This document shows positions 8,526 to 18,017 of a DNA stretch of 64,000 nucleotides, piece by piece. Position 1 is the first letter of the stretch. Each line of letters begins with the position of its first letter. Under the pieces are notes generated by a model, which was given only the letters and a program-made list of their open reading frames with translations, was not told where the DNA came from and ran no database searches. The stretch lies in NCBI GenBank assembly GCA_007694005.1, contig RECN01000103.1, positions 55,218-119,217 on the forward strand. The letters run 5' to 3'. The translations under genes were made by a program, and so were the position numbers. This stretch comes from Spirochaetaceae bacterium. GTDB lineage: Bacteria > Spirochaetota > Spirochaetia > DSM-27196 > SKKC01.

Positions 8526-9550
8526 TGAAGAAGCTACTTACCGTACTCGCCGTATTCGTTGTTCTCGCTATTGCATTTCTCGCCTTCGGGCCGCTCTACG
8601 TCGTTGACGAGGGTGAGCAGGCCGTCGTGACCCGATTTGGTGAGATCGTCCGTGTCGAGACCGAGGCAGGCCTCAAGTTTCGCACTCCCTTTATCGACAA
8701 CGTAGTCCGCTTCCCGCGCCGCATACAGAGCTGGGATGGTGAACCGAACCGGGTACCGACCAGCGAGAATCAGTTTATCTTCGTCGATACAAGCGCACGC
8801 TGGCGTATCTCGGACCCTGCACTCTTCTACGCGAGCACGACGAGTCTGCCCCAGGCAGTATCGCGGCTGGACGATCTGCTCGACAGCGCGGTGAGGACCG
8901 TCATTACCGATAACACGCTTGAAGAAGCGGTTAGAAGCACGAACCTCATTCTCGATCTTGCCGACGAATCGGAAGTGATTCTCGAGGCCGAACAGGCCAT
9001 AGTAGGGACCGATGTCGCCGAAGAAGACAGTGCGGCGGAACTTGCGGAACTTCGCGATTTCATACAGGCAGAAGTGCCTCAGAACGAAATCAGAATGGGT
9101 CGACGCATGCTCGCCGAAGCCATGTACAACAGCGTCGTAGAAGACATTCGGGACTTTGGCATCGAGCTGATAGACGTGGTGATTCGACAGATTCGCTACT
9201 CCGACGAACTGACCGAGAGCGTATACGACCGCATGGTCAGCGAACGCAATCAGTTCGCGCAGTTCTATCGAAGTTTCGGTGAAGGAAGAAAACAGCGTAT
9301 CCTTGGTCAGATCGAACAGGAACGCGACACCATACTCAGCGAGGCTCAGGCCCGTGCCGAAGCCATACGAGGTGACGGCGATGCTCAGGCGGCCCGCATA
9401 TACACGCGCGCCTACGCACAGAGCACCGACGGCTTCTACGAGTTCTGGCTCACCATGGAAAGCTACAGAAACACCATGCCCGCATTCTCGGCAACCTTGA
9501 GCACCGACATGGAGTACTTCAGGTTCCTCGAACGCGCAACACAACCCTGA
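8525..9550 (+). CDS. hflC: SPFH-domain membrane protease modulator HflC
   Basis: Partner of HflK in the FtsH-associated SPFH complex. A single N-terminal membrane segment (residues ~4-24) leads into the band-7 domain (VVDEGEQAVVTRFGEIV, EAGLKFRTPF), and a helical region carries the typical SERNQFAQFYRSFGEG and RAEAIRGDGDAQAARIY segments. The last part, which ends in FWLTMESYRN and FSATLSTDMEYFRFL, matches HflC endings. Length is 341 residues. An acidic insertion of about 25 residues (near 150-180, EEDSAAELAELRDF) sits inside the SPFH domain. The gene ends one base before the stop of the convergent methyltransferase, so no room is left for a separate terminator. Confidence 0.9.
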   Translation: MKKLLTVLAVFVVLAIAFLAFGPLYVVDEGEQAVVTRFGEIVRVETEAGLKFRTPFIDNVVRFPRRIQSWDGEPNRVPTSENQFIFVDTSARWRISDPALFYASTTSLPQAVSRLDDLLDSAVRTVITDNTLEEAVRSTNLILDLADESEVILEAEQAIVGTDVAEEDSAAELAELRDFIQAEVPQNEIRMGRRMLAEAMYNSVVEDIRDFGIELIDVVIRQIRYSDELTESVYDRMVSERNQFAQFYRSFGEGRKQRILGQIEQERDTILSEAQARAEAIRGDGDAQAARIYTRAYAQSTDGFYEFWLTMESYRNTMPAFSATLSTDMEYFRFLERATQP

Positions 9551-9551
9551 T

Positions 9552-11306
9552 TCAGGTTTCCTTCTCGTGAGGTGTCGCCGCTTCGGCGGCATCTCCGAGG
9601 CGGGACTTTGTCAGCTCTGCGAGCTTCTCGAGCTCCTTAACGCATCGCTCGGATTTCCCTCTCATGTTCACGAAGAGACGCAGGCAGGTCCGGTACTCGT
9701 CGACGTACCGGGGATGGGCGAGTTTCCTCAGAAGGGTCAGATACCGCTGTTCAAGCCGTTTCTTACTGAGCTCACCACGGGAATCTGCGACCGGTATAAG
9801 ATGCAGTAAGACAGAAAGCTCTTCGGTGTTGTCGGTGCAGACGCAGGTCTCAAGCTGTGCCCGTAGTTCGGAAAGCCGTTCGGTTGACGCGCGAACGAGA
9901 TCTTTCAGAGACGCATCAACGGTTACACAATACCCCTGCCTCCATTGCAAAGACCCGTCACCGACGGAAACCAAGGCATCAGGACAACCGAACACCGTAC
10001 TGACCCGTGCCGGCACGAAGCGGGAGCGAGCAAACGCCTGAATACGCAAAGCGTGCTCGACACGAACAGAATCCGCACGCGCATCTTTCAGTGGAATCGC
10101 TCCGGTATATCGGGAGTGTCCTGACCGGGAGCTGATGAGCAGAATTTCTGTCGTGTGATTCTTCCGATCAGCACTCTGACGACCGCCCCGGTACTGAGTG
10201 TACTCGAGCGTCTCCAGGGAAAGGCTGCCCTTCTCCGCCATAAGCTCGCACAGAAGGTCGAATGGTACGATCCCTTCGGTGTTATAGCTCAAGACTATCG
10301 TCTCTGCGTGTATGCTGGAAAACAGCTCCGAGAAGGCGCCGGGAGCTGTTCGGGACGAACAGAAGGCTGAGCGCGTCTCCTTCCAGTCCGATCGTATACC
10401 GGCTTTGTGCAGCAACACACCGTCGGAATCGGTATCGGAGCTGACAGCAGGTCTATCCCATCGCGCGATGGTATTCAGCATGAAATAATTACTCCCGTAC
10501 TGATGGGAGTTATACGGTGGATCAAGATATACCAGATCGAAAAACGAACTCTGCTCCGGCAAATCCTGAAACAGCTTGACGGCGTCGCACCGGGCTATGC
10601 GTGCGTCCGGACCATCCTCAAGCAACGGAACCTCAAGCTCCATAGCCGCCATAATCCGTTTCAGGGCGTCCCTGCCGTGTCCACCAAAACCGCGATGATA
10701 GGCCTTAAATACACCCGAGGTGTTCACGTGAACCGCGGCTTCGACGAGGAGCGGTGCGAGAAGCAGAGCTTCGAAATCGGGTACGTCGGCAGGCGGTACA
10801 GACGCGACGAGCCGGCTGATTTCATCGCGCACAGCGTCTATAAAACGGGCATTTTCTGCGGTGTAGAACAGGCGCTCGAAACCGATTTTCGGAGCGTCGG
10901 TACGCTCCGGCGCGAAGTTCGACGCAATGTACCCGCGCCGTGTCGGATCGATGGTTGCGGTCGCTCCAATATCGTTCAGATGCCTTATCGCTTCTCCGAG
11001 GCCACCGTAATCCCGAAAGAGGTCAGCGGCCCTCCCCGGGGAAATACCGGCGTGAGCCCGGATCAGTATTGCCGCGTAGGGCTCGATATCAGATGCGGTG
11101 ATCCTGTATCCGCGACTGCGGGCAAGCCGCGTTACCGCGCCGCTCCCGGCAAAGGGGTCGGCAAAGGCTGTCGGACGTTCTGCAGGCTCGAAACGCGAGA
11201 ATACCTGTTCAAGGGCCGGCAGGAGCCGTCGCTTGTTACCCAGGTAGGGAATGAGCGCATGGTGAAGGAACGACTGTGATTGCTTGCGGCCGGCTGTGCG
11301 ATTCAT
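9552..11306 (-). CDS. D12-class N6-adenine DNA methyltransferase with C-terminal extension, solitary
   Basis: Transfers methyl from S-adenosylmethionine to adenine N6 in DNA. Seen in D12 (Dam/alpha) order: motif X PYLGNKRRL (~20-28), motif I ADPFAGSGAV (~49-58), and the catalytic DPPYN (~262-266). The catalytic part ends near residue 385. The last ~200 residues (helical, with KKRLEQRYLTLLRKL and a basic segment) are not part of the usual fold and I cannot assign them. No restriction endonuclease or specificity gene is adjacent: hflC lies downstream and murE is divergent. It may be an orphan regulatory or protective methylase, or a former restriction-modification part. The ATG lies within the predicted murE promoter. 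Confidence 0.82.
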   Translation of the reverse strand: MNRTAGRKQSQSFLHHALIPYLGNKRRLLPALEQVFSRFEPAERPTAFADPFAGSGAVTRLARSRGYRITASDIEPYAAILIRAHAGISPGRAADLFRDYGGLGEAIRHLNDIGATATIDPTRRGYIASNFAPERTDAPKIGFERLFYTAENARFIDAVRDEISRLVASVPPADVPDFEALLLAPLLVEAAVHVNTSGVFKAYHRGFGGHGRDALKRIMAAMELEVPLLEDGPDARIARCDAVKLFQDLPEQSSFFDLVYLDPPYNSHQYGSNYFMLNTIARWDRPAVSSDTDSDGVLLHKAGIRSDWKETRSAFCSSRTAPGAFSELFSSIHAETIVLSYNTEGIVPFDLLCELMAEKGSLSLETLEYTQYRGGRQSADRKNHTTEILLISSRSGHSRYTGAIPLKDARADSVRVEHALRIQAFARSRFVPARVSTVFGCPDALVSVGDGSLQWRQGYCVTVDASLKDLVRASTERLSELRAQLETCVCTDNTEELSVLLHLIPVADSRGELSKKRLEQRYLTLLRKLAHPRYVDEYRTCLRLFVNMRGKSERCVKELEKLAELTKSRLGDAAEAATPHEKET

Positions 11307-11312
11307 TAGGAT
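11284..11312 (+). promoter_or_regulatory. sigma70-like promoter for murE
   Basis: TTGCGG (11284-11289), 17-base spacer, TAGGAT (11307-11312), eight bases before the chosen ATG. It overlaps the first codons of the divergent methyltransferase. AGGA could alternatively serve as a ribosome binding site. Confidence 0.3.
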
Positions 11313-11320
11313 ACGTTTCG

Positions 11321-12838
11321 ATGTTGCGTCATTTATTATCAGACATACTTTCTGAGGTTAGCATACTCGATTCTGATGGACCACCGGAGATCGAGGTGAC
11401 CGGACTCAGCTATGACTCGCGAACCACGCAGCCTGGCCAGGTGTTTTTCGCCATACACGGATTTCACGTGGACGGCCATGACTACATAACACGGGCAATC
11501 GACAAGGGTGCTGTAGCGGTTGTCTATTCGGACAACTGTCCGGGTACGCCGAGTCAGGTTGCGACAATCCGGGTAGCCGACAGTCGGCTCGCTCTCAGCA
11601 TGGCTGCCAGTGCGTGGTACGGTCATCCATCGTCACGGATTCCGTGCATCGGTATTACGGGTACCGACGGTAAGAGTACGACCGTGCACTTTCTGTGGCA
11701 GATCCTTCGCAAAGCGGGTTTTAAAACAGGATGTGTCAGCACGGTCTATCTCAGTACCGGCACCGAAACCGAAAAAAATCCATTTCGGCAGTCGACTCCC
11801 GAGGCGCCCGAGATACAGTCGATTCTCAGTCAGATGGTCGAGAACGGCTGCACCTTTGCGGTCGTCGAAGCCACGTCCCACGGTCTGTCGACGAAGACGC
11901 ACAGACTCTCCGGGGTTCGATGGCTTGGAGCCGTTTTCACCAATCTCGGGCACGAGCACCTCGAGTTTCACGGTTCGTTTGAGCAGTACCGGGAGGACAA
12001 GTGCCGACTCTTCGGCGGTCTGACGGCCGGAAACGATAGCGCGGCCTTTGGTATTGTTAATGCCGACGACGAAAACGCAGTTTTTTTCCGGTCAGCGACC
12101 TCGCATCCGGTAACCGGTATCAGCCTTGCGGGGAAGGATTCCGACGTACGTATAACGGACATCGAGGAGACGACGACAGAAACGTCGTTTACGCTGACGT
12201 ACAGGGGTGCATCCCTGCAAACCTCGATACGGATTCCGGGACGGTACAACGTCTTTAATACTGCCGCAGCACTTATGGCGGCTCACTTTGCGAGCGGCAT
12301 CTCCCTGCCCGAACTCGCACAGCTCACGCCCGAACTACGCGCGCCTCAGGGGCGGATGGATGAGATTGTGGCCGGACAGCCGTTTAGAGTCATCGTTGAC
12401 TTCGCACACACACCCGGCAGCTTCGAAACCGTACTTCCTATGCTGAAGTCCTCGACAGAGGGGCGCCTCATAGTCGTTTTCGGCTCGGCCGGTGAGCGTG
12501 ATACGGAGAAGCGTGCCATGCAGGGAAACACAGCGAGCCGGTATGCAGATGTCATCTACCTCGCTGACGAGGATCCCCGTGGAGAGGAGCCGGAAGCCAT
12601 ACTCAGGGAAATAGCCTCGGGTTGTAAAGCGCATACCGAAGGCTCAGACCTGCATCTCATTTCCGACCGGCGGCACGCGTTCAGACAGGCTATGAAACAG
12701 GCACGGAAGGGTGACACTGTGGCGCTTCTCGGGAAAGGCCACGAATCGAGCATTATATACGCGTCCGGTCCCGTCCCCTGGGACGAAGGGGCTGTTGCGC
12801 GAAGCATTCTCGCAGAAATGGGATACAGAAATGAGTAA
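11321..12838 (+). CDS. murE: UDP-N-acetylmuramyl-tripeptide synthetase
   Basis: MurE adds the third residue to UDP-MurNAc-L-Ala-D-Glu. Seen are the N-terminal substrate domain (GLSYDSRTTQPGQVFFAIHG), the ATP loop GITGTDGKSTT, the EATSHGL segment, NLGHEHLEFHGSFEQY, and a C-terminal domain with VDFAHTPGSFE and GSAGERDTEKR. The residue-three motif reads DEDPR (about 419-423) instead of DNPR, so the enzyme is probably not specific for meso-diaminopimelate; lysine or ornithine is likely, and spirochaete walls contain L-ornithine. The start is the ATG at 11321, which gives the normal MurE N-terminus. An upstream in-frame codon at 11276 would add 15 unrelated residues. The stop overlaps ddl by eight bases. 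Confidence 0.92.
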   Translation: MLRHLLSDILSEVSILDSDGPPEIEVTGLSYDSRTTQPGQVFFAIHGFHVDGHDYITRAIDKGAVAVVYSDNCPGTPSQVATIRVADSRLALSMAASAWYGHPSSRIPCIGITGTDGKSTTVHFLWQILRKAGFKTGCVSTVYLSTGTETEKNPFRQSTPEAPEIQSILSQMVENGCTFAVVEATSHGLSTKTHRLSGVRWLGAVFTNLGHEHLEFHGSFEQYREDKCRLFGGLTAGNDSAAFGIVNADDENAVFFRSATSHPVTGISLAGKDSDVRITDIEETTTETSFTLTYRGASLQTSIRIPGRYNVFNTAAALMAAHFASGISLPELAQLTPELRAPQGRMDEIVAGQPFRVIVDFAHTPGSFETVLPMLKSSTEGRLIVVFGSAGERDTEKRAMQGNTASRYADVIYLADEDPRGEEPEAILREIASGCKAHTEGSDLHLISDRRHAFRQAMKQARKGDTVALLGKGHESSIIYASGPVPWDEGAVARSILAEMGYRNE

Positions 12839-13940
12839 AACCGAAGTACTGCTCTTATACGGTGGAAAAAGCGGCGAGCACGAAGTTTCATGCCGGTCTG
12901 CTGCCAGCATATGCCGAAACATTGACTATGACAGGTTTTCGCTCAGACTGTGCGGAATAAGCAGATCAAACCGATGGTTTCTGCAGCCGGATCAAGTCCG
13001 GCAGGACGCGTGTGGTGACGGAGAAACAGTCCGTATAGAAGAAGACCCGAAACAGGAACTGTCCGGTATCCCTGGGAGCGGACTGAGGACCGCTCACGGG
13101 TCGCTGCTCGAACCGGACATTGTGTTTCCGCTTGTACACGGAACCTTCGGGGAAGACGGCAGTCTACAGGGCTACATGGAGACGCTTGACCTCGACTACG
13201 TCGGCAGCCGCGTATTTGCGAGTGCAGCGTGTTTCGACAAACGAATGACGAAACACCTCTGTTCCGCTGCGGATATTCCGTGTGTCGAATTTCTTGCATT
13301 TCGAGCGGGTGACAGGCTCGACGACCTGAGTCGAAACGTGAGTCAGCAGATTTCAAGTGCCTGGCCCGGTCGTGCGGTATTCGTGAAACCTGCCCGATGC
13401 GGAAGCTCAGTCGGTGTCACCCGTGTCGAAGCGGGGGCTTCAATCACGGAGTCGCTCCGGTCTGCTCTGGAGTATGACCATGACATAATGATAGAGCCCG
13501 AAGTACGCGGAAGAGAGCTTGAGTGCGCTGTGACAGGAAACCACGAGATTACTGCGCATGCGGTCGGTGAAGTTCAACCTGTCAAAGGCTTTTATGATTA
13601 CCGAACGAAGTATCTCGACGAAAACGGAGCGGCATTGATTATTCCGGCAGACATTGACCAGTCGGTCTATGAAGATGCACGCCGGATGGCCGCAGATGCG
13701 TACAAAGCATGCGACTGCTCCGGATTCGCCAGGGTTGACATGTTCTACAGCAATGACACAAAAGAGCTTCTGTTGAACGAGATTAACACCATCCCGGGCT
13801 TTACCAGCATAAGCATGTTTCCAAGCTTGTGTCGGGAGCACGGTATCTCGTACACAGACCTCATCAGTCTGCTCATAGATCTGGGAATAGATCAGGGACA
13901 GGAGAATTCAACCCTGCGTTTTGATTTCGATCAGAGTTGA
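12831..13940 (+). CDS. ddl: D-alanine--D-alanine ligase
   Basis: Forms the D-Ala-D-Ala dipeptide for the end of the wall pentapeptide. ATP-grasp features are visible: GGKSGEHEVSCRSA near the N-terminus (substrate Glu), LVHGTFGEDGSLQG, KPARCGSSVGV, the YDYRTKYLD loop, and NEINTIPGFTSISMFP with the Mg2+ ligands. The YDYRTKY loop carries the Tyr expected of a D-Ala-D-Ala rather than a D-lactate ligase. The length is 369 residues from the ATG at 12831, which overlaps the murE stop in the sequence ATGAGTAA and so is translationally coupled. It ends two bases from the convergent nitroreductase. Confidence 0.94.
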   Translation: MSKTEVLLLYGGKSGEHEVSCRSAASICRNIDYDRFSLRLCGISRSNRWFLQPDQVRQDACGDGETVRIEEDPKQELSGIPGSGLRTAHGSLLEPDIVFPLVHGTFGEDGSLQGYMETLDLDYVGSRVFASAACFDKRMTKHLCSAADIPCVEFLAFRAGDRLDDLSRNVSQQISSAWPGRAVFVKPARCGSSVGVTRVEAGASITESLRSALEYDHDIMIEPEVRGRELECAVTGNHEITAHAVGEVQPVKGFYDYRTKYLDENGAALIIPADIDQSVYEDARRMAADAYKACDCSGFARVDMFYSNDTKELLLNEINTIPGFTSISMFPSLCREHGISYTDLISLLIDLGIDQGQENSTLRFDFDQS

Positions 13941-13942
13941 AG

Positions 13943-14458
13943 TTACCAGTGATCAATAGAAAACACGCGGTCAAGCGGTAGCCTGTCGAGAAGCGGCTGG
14001 GACGCCTTCGCATATCCGAGTGTCAGCAGCATCACTACCCTCATGGAATACGGCACGCTCAGCAGAGACTTCACGTCCTGCTCGTCGAAGGTGGTGTTGA
14101 GACAGCTCCCCAGGCCTTCGTGGCCCGCCTGAATCATCATGAAACTGACCGCAATGCTGAGATCAACCGGGTACGACAACTGCCCATTCGGCATCTTGTA
14201 GTCGATATTGGTCGTACACAAAGCGATACACACGGGGGCATCCCCTACCCACTCCTGTCCGAAACACGCGTCCTGAAGCCGCATGCGCTTTTCGCTGTCG
14301 AGCACAGCGATGAATCTCCACGGCTGACGATTCTTCGCACTCGGAGCGCGGCGCCCGGCTTCGATGACACGTTCAAGACTGTCTTTCGGAACGGGAGTGG
14401 ACTCGTATTCTCGTACACTGAACCGGCCGCTGATTTCGGGCAATAACTCCATAGGCAT
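13943..14458 (-). CDS. nitroreductase-family FMN oxidoreductase
   Basis: A small (171-residue) flavin reductase of the nitroreductase superfamily, probably an FMN-bound cytoplasmic dimer that uses NAD(P)H. Seen are the N-terminal FSVREYESTPVP, the FMN-binding RRAPSAKNRQPWRF, a mid-region DLSIAVSFMMIQAGHEGLGSCLNTTF, and the C-terminal LTLGYAK. The true electron acceptor cannot be read from sequence. Two ATG codons (first and third residues) are possible; GGAG falls within the start region, so the first is uncertain by two residues. It converges with ddl and is divergent from the large membrane protein downstream. Confidence 0.82.
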   Translation of the reverse strand: MPMELLPEISGRFSVREYESTPVPKDSLERVIEAGRRAPSAKNRQPWRFIAVLDSEKRMRLQDACFGQEWVGDAPVCIALCTTNIDYKMPNGQLSYPVDLSIAVSFMMIQAGHEGLGSCLNTTFDEQDVKSLLSVPYSMRVVMLLTLGYAKASQPLLDRLPLDRVFSIDHW

Positions 14459-14517
14459 CCTGTGTAGACGTAGATATTGACCAAGGCTTCCTGCAGTACG
14501 TAGGCTACAGTAATCTC

Positions 14518-16809
14518 ATGATTCATCGTCTGTTCGTTGCAGCAATCATACTATCAGCTTCAACTGCTTTTTCACAGTCCCCAGCTGTAGATCTCAACCA
14601 CCTCAATGAGGATGACCTTCATCGTATACAAAGGACGCTTCCGAACGACGAAGCCTCCCAGGGTGAGCGGGAACTCTTTGAGTTTATTTCAGAGCGCATA
14701 CAGCGAGAGTCTTCCGGAAGGTCGTCGGTCGACAACGTAAAGCTTGAACGGGTCGAACACAGTAGTGCCGTGAGTGGCCATTCGTTCTCCGATTCTCTCC
14801 TGGTAAGCATAGCGGGAAGAAGCGATCAGACGCTTCTGATTCTCGTCCCGGTCAATTCTCCGTCCTATGTACAGGACCTCCCGTTCGGCGCTCCGGGGAT
14901 AATCGCCGCCCTCGAGCTGATCCTGGCGCACACGGAACAGGTTCCCGAGGTAACGCTTCACGTTGTGTTCGGGACCGCTGCGCGAAGGGACAGACCTCTA
15001 CTGCAGAATACTATTCTGGAACGCTTCGACGACTCACCGCCGGATGCGATTGTTCTTGTTGATATTCTGACACCAGACCGGACGATAGAAATCGTATCCG
15101 GGAGTCCCGGTGTGGTCGCTCCGCCATGGCTCATCGAGCTTGTACGGCAGTCCACCGCGGGGTCCGGATTCACGAGCAGAACACTCGGCACTGCAGAACA
15201 GATCTTCCGCATCGGAGCACGCCCATCCGGGCGGGATTATCTGATTGAACCGTTCCTGAACCAGGATATACCGAGTGTTCTGCTCGTCGACGGTAGTACT
15301 GCCCGGGAAACGTGGCAGAACGACACACCCGTGAGACTCACACAGTTCGAGACCTTCACGACCACAGACATTCACACCAGCGCCCACGGTATATTCACCT
15401 TACTCGTCGCACTTGTTCGTGATCTGCCGGAGCTTACACGCTCGGAATGGGACCGGAATGCAATCCGATATACCCTCGGAGGCAGGGAAATCGTTATCGG
15501 AGAGACGGAATATCTGATCTTTCTCCTGGTTTCTATTGGATTTGTCTTTGCGTACGCGGTTACACACCGGCAGGCGCTCGCGCGATATATCCGTACCATA
15601 CGGAGAAATATCCTCAGTCTTCCCCTGCTCTTCGGGATCAGTTATGTCTTTCTACTCGTGTTCGGACAGATATCCGAAATGATTCTCACATTCCGGGGGA
15701 CCCCTGAGCTATCTCGAGTCTTGCCGGTCGCGTTATTCGGATTCAAGATATTCGGAGCATTTCTCCTTTTACAGGTAACGTATCTCACCGTCAGAAAACT
15801 TCCACTCTCGCGTAACGGCAGCTTCTATTCGGCGGCGTCAGTCCTCATGCTGCTGATTTCGGTTTTCGTCTTCGGAAGCCTCGGGATCGCCACCGCCGCA
15901 CCCTTCGTTATGGCCCTGCTCGCCACCGTCCTGTTTACGCTGACTCGAAATCGTATGGCGAAAATCGTCTTTCTCGTACTTGCCGTTATTCCACCGGCGA
16001 TACTTACGTTTTCGTTTCTATCGCTCGAAGAAGGTGCTACCGTAGCCCGGCTTGTTTCCGATCCCGTCACGAATCTTCTTCCTACACTGGTCGTAATGCC
16101 CTACCTCATGCTTCTCGTTCGCATGGACTTTCTTTTTCGTCATCCCGTAAGTGGAGGCAGATCATTTACGATGAAAATGATATCCACGATCGTTGCTGCA
16201 GCCCTTGTCATTTCGGCGATACAACTTGCGAGTGCCGCGCCATTCTCCTACGAGAGGCTGCAACGTGTACGGGTTATCGAGGAGTCGGATCTCGCCACAG
16301 GAGAAACAACTCTTGTAATCGAAAGCATTTCGGAAGTACTGGGATTGGACATAATACACGATGGAGAAACAAAACACCGGCCACCTCGGTCGACACGGAC
16401 ACAGTACGAGGTTTCGATGCCGGATCCGCACCTCGAACTGAGGGTCGATGAAGAGAGTTTCCTTGCACGTCGCATCGTCAACGTCACAATTACGAGCGAT
16501 CTGGACCTGGTATCGCTGGAAGTCGCACTTCTGTCTGATGAACCACTGCTGATCTATCAGTCAACGTTTCCGTTCCGCGTCAGCTCAGCCGGAAACCGCG
16601 TCGAGTTCGTGTCAGGACGGAATCCTCCGAATGAACTGGAACTGCAGATCGTAATCCCGGTCGAATCCGATCCCTTGATTGAGATACGATCCACTGCGTC
16701 ACTGATAGGCCGACTCCGCTACGAGCACGATGCGGCAATCCACGTAAGTCAATCAGCCAGGCAGACCGTCCGTCTACCGCTGCTTGGGGGTCACAGTAAT
16801 TCCCGATGA
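14518..16809 (+). CDS. large membrane protein with degenerate M28-peptidase-like extracytoplasmic domain
   Basis: A 763-residue protein with a signal peptide (cleavage probably after FSQS), an extracytoplasmic domain to about residue 320, eight or so membrane segments (about 325-585), and a beta-rich C-terminal domain. The order resembles M28B peptidases of the ERMP1/Fxna type. In the first domain GAPGIIAALELILAH aligns by eye with the usual GANDNASGVAALLELA segment, but the zinc ligands (HxD, D, EE) are not there: the aligned stretch reads VPVNSPSY and FGTAARRDR. It is therefore probably not an active peptidase. The stop overlaps dinB by four bases. TTGACC at 14477 may mark a promoter. Confidence 0.6.
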   Translation: MIHRLFVAAIILSASTAFSQSPAVDLNHLNEDDLHRIQRTLPNDEASQGERELFEFISERIQRESSGRSSVDNVKLERVEHSSAVSGHSFSDSLLVSIAGRSDQTLLILVPVNSPSYVQDLPFGAPGIIAALELILAHTEQVPEVTLHVVFGTAARRDRPLLQNTILERFDDSPPDAIVLVDILTPDRTIEIVSGSPGVVAPPWLIELVRQSTAGSGFTSRTLGTAEQIFRIGARPSGRDYLIEPFLNQDIPSVLLVDGSTARETWQNDTPVRLTQFETFTTTDIHTSAHGIFTLLVALVRDLPELTRSEWDRNAIRYTLGGREIVIGETEYLIFLLVSIGFVFAYAVTHRQALARYIRTIRRNILSLPLLFGISYVFLLVFGQISEMILTFRGTPELSRVLPVALFGFKIFGAFLLLQVTYLTVRKLPLSRNGSFYSAASVLMLLISVFVFGSLGIATAAPFVMALLATVLFTLTRNRMAKIVFLVLAVIPPAILTFSFLSLEEGATVARLVSDPVTNLLPTLVVMPYLMLLVRMDFLFRHPVSGGRSFTMKMISTIVAAALVISAIQLASAAPFSYERLQRVRVIEESDLATGETTLVIESISEVLGLDIIHDGETKHRPPRSTRTQYEVSMPDPHLELRVDEESFLARRIVNVTITSDLDLVSLEVALLSDEPLLIYQSTFPFRVSSAGNRVEFVSGRNPPNELELQIVIPVESDPLIEIRSTASLIGRLRYEHDAAIHVSQSARQTVRLPLLGGHSNSR

Positions 16810-18017
16810 ACACCGACCAAACAGGTGATCCACTGTTTTTTCACGTTGATCTTGACGCATTCTATGCATCGGTCGAGCAGAGGGATAACCCGACACTTCT
16901 GGGTAAAGCGGTGATCGTCGGTGGCGACAGAAATCTTCGTGGCGTGGTCAGCGCGTGCAGCTACGAAGCCCGAAAATACGGGGTTCACAGCGCGATGCCC
17001 GCGGCAGAAGCAGCTCGACTTTGTCCCGAAGCGGTGTTTCTACCCGTGCGAATGGAACGCTATCAGGAGGTTTCGGAGGGGATCATGAAACTCCTCGCAT
17101 CGGCAACACCGGCTATGCACCAGATATCGATCGATGAGGCCTTCCTCGACATGAGCGGAACTGAACGTCTGCTCGGGCCGGCTGTCGATCAGGCATCACG
17201 GCTTAAACGCCTCGTACGTACCGAATACGGGCTTACAGCATCAATTGGCATCGCCAGATCCCGACTGCTCGCGAAAATGGCATCGGACTACAGGAAACCG
17301 GACGGACTGTATCGCGTTCATCGCGATGAGGAAGAGCGTTTCGTCGCATCCCTTGATCTCAAAGACCTGTGGGGACTCGGAAAAAAAACCCGGATTCGGC
17401 TCGCACAACTCGGAATCGAGACGGTTCAGGACCTGCGGGCACAGACCGAATCGCATCTTCGGGGTCATCTCGGACCTTCAACCGGAACCTATCTCTATAA
17501 GGCGTGTCGTGGAATCGATCCCGGGATCTTCGCGTCGCTTTCGCGGAAACACTCTGTATCTACCGAAACGACCTTTGGTCACGATGTGACGGACTGGGAC
17601 ACCGTTGAGACGGTACTGCTGCAGCTTTGTGAACAGGTCATGTATCGTTGTTTCAGGGCAAACGCCTTTGGCTTTACCGTTACTACGAAGGTACGGACCG
17701 AAGATTTTCACACCGCCTCACGACAGAAAACACTCAAGCGCAGAGTTCAGTCCGTAGATGAACTGTTTGCGACCGCTCGAGCACTGCTCGCCGCGGGCTG
17801 GGACGGTACACCGGTTCGACTGATCGGTGTCGGCGTCGTCAGCGATACGACGCGAGTAAACCGGGACCAGCCGGATCTTTTCGGCTCAGCTGACGATTCC
17901 GACACGAAAAAACGCGCCGTTGAGGAGACTGTCTGGAGGCTGCGGGAACGCCTCGGCGTAGCCGTCCACAAAGCCCGCGCACTCCGCGATGCTCAGAATG
18001 ACGGTGAGAACACCTGA
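16806..18017 (+). CDS. dinB: DNA polymerase IV (Y-family)
   Basis: Translesion polymerase that copies damaged DNA without proofreading. The palm residues are visible: FHVDLDAFYASVE near the N-terminus and SIDEAFLDMSG near 105-115; the GIARSRLLAKMASDYRKPDG segment and the helix-hairpin-helix LWGLGKKTRIRLAQLGI are typical. A clamp-binding QPDLFG peptide lies near residues 355-360. The 403-residue length is slightly above that of E. coli DinB because of an extra C-terminal helix beyond the clamp motif. The start is coupled to the preceding gene (ATGA overlap). The 3' end overlaps the convergent GAF gene by 25 bases. Confidence 0.94.
   Translation: MNTDQTGDPLFFHVDLDAFYASVEQRDNPTLLGKAVIVGGDRNLRGVVSACSYEARKYGVHSAMPAAEAARLCPEAVFLPVRMERYQEVSEGIMKLLASATPAMHQISIDEAFLDMSGTERLLGPAVDQASRLKRLVRTEYGLTASIGIARSRLLAKMASDYRKPDGLYRVHRDEEERFVASLDLKDLWGLGKKTRIRLAQLGIETVQDLRAQTESHLRGHLGPSTGTYLYKACRGIDPGIFASLSRKHSVSTETTFGHDVTDWDTVETVLLQLCEQVMYRCFRANAFGFTVTTKVRTEDFHTASRQKTLKRRVQSVDELFATARALLAAGWDGTPVRLIGVGVVSDTTRVNRDQPDLFGSADDSDTKKRAVEETVWRLRERLGVAVHKARALRDAQNDGENT

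Noticed and set aside
8534..9592. 352-codon open frame antisense to hflC
   Set aside because: HflC is unmistakable on the plus strand; the antisense translation lacks any family pattern.
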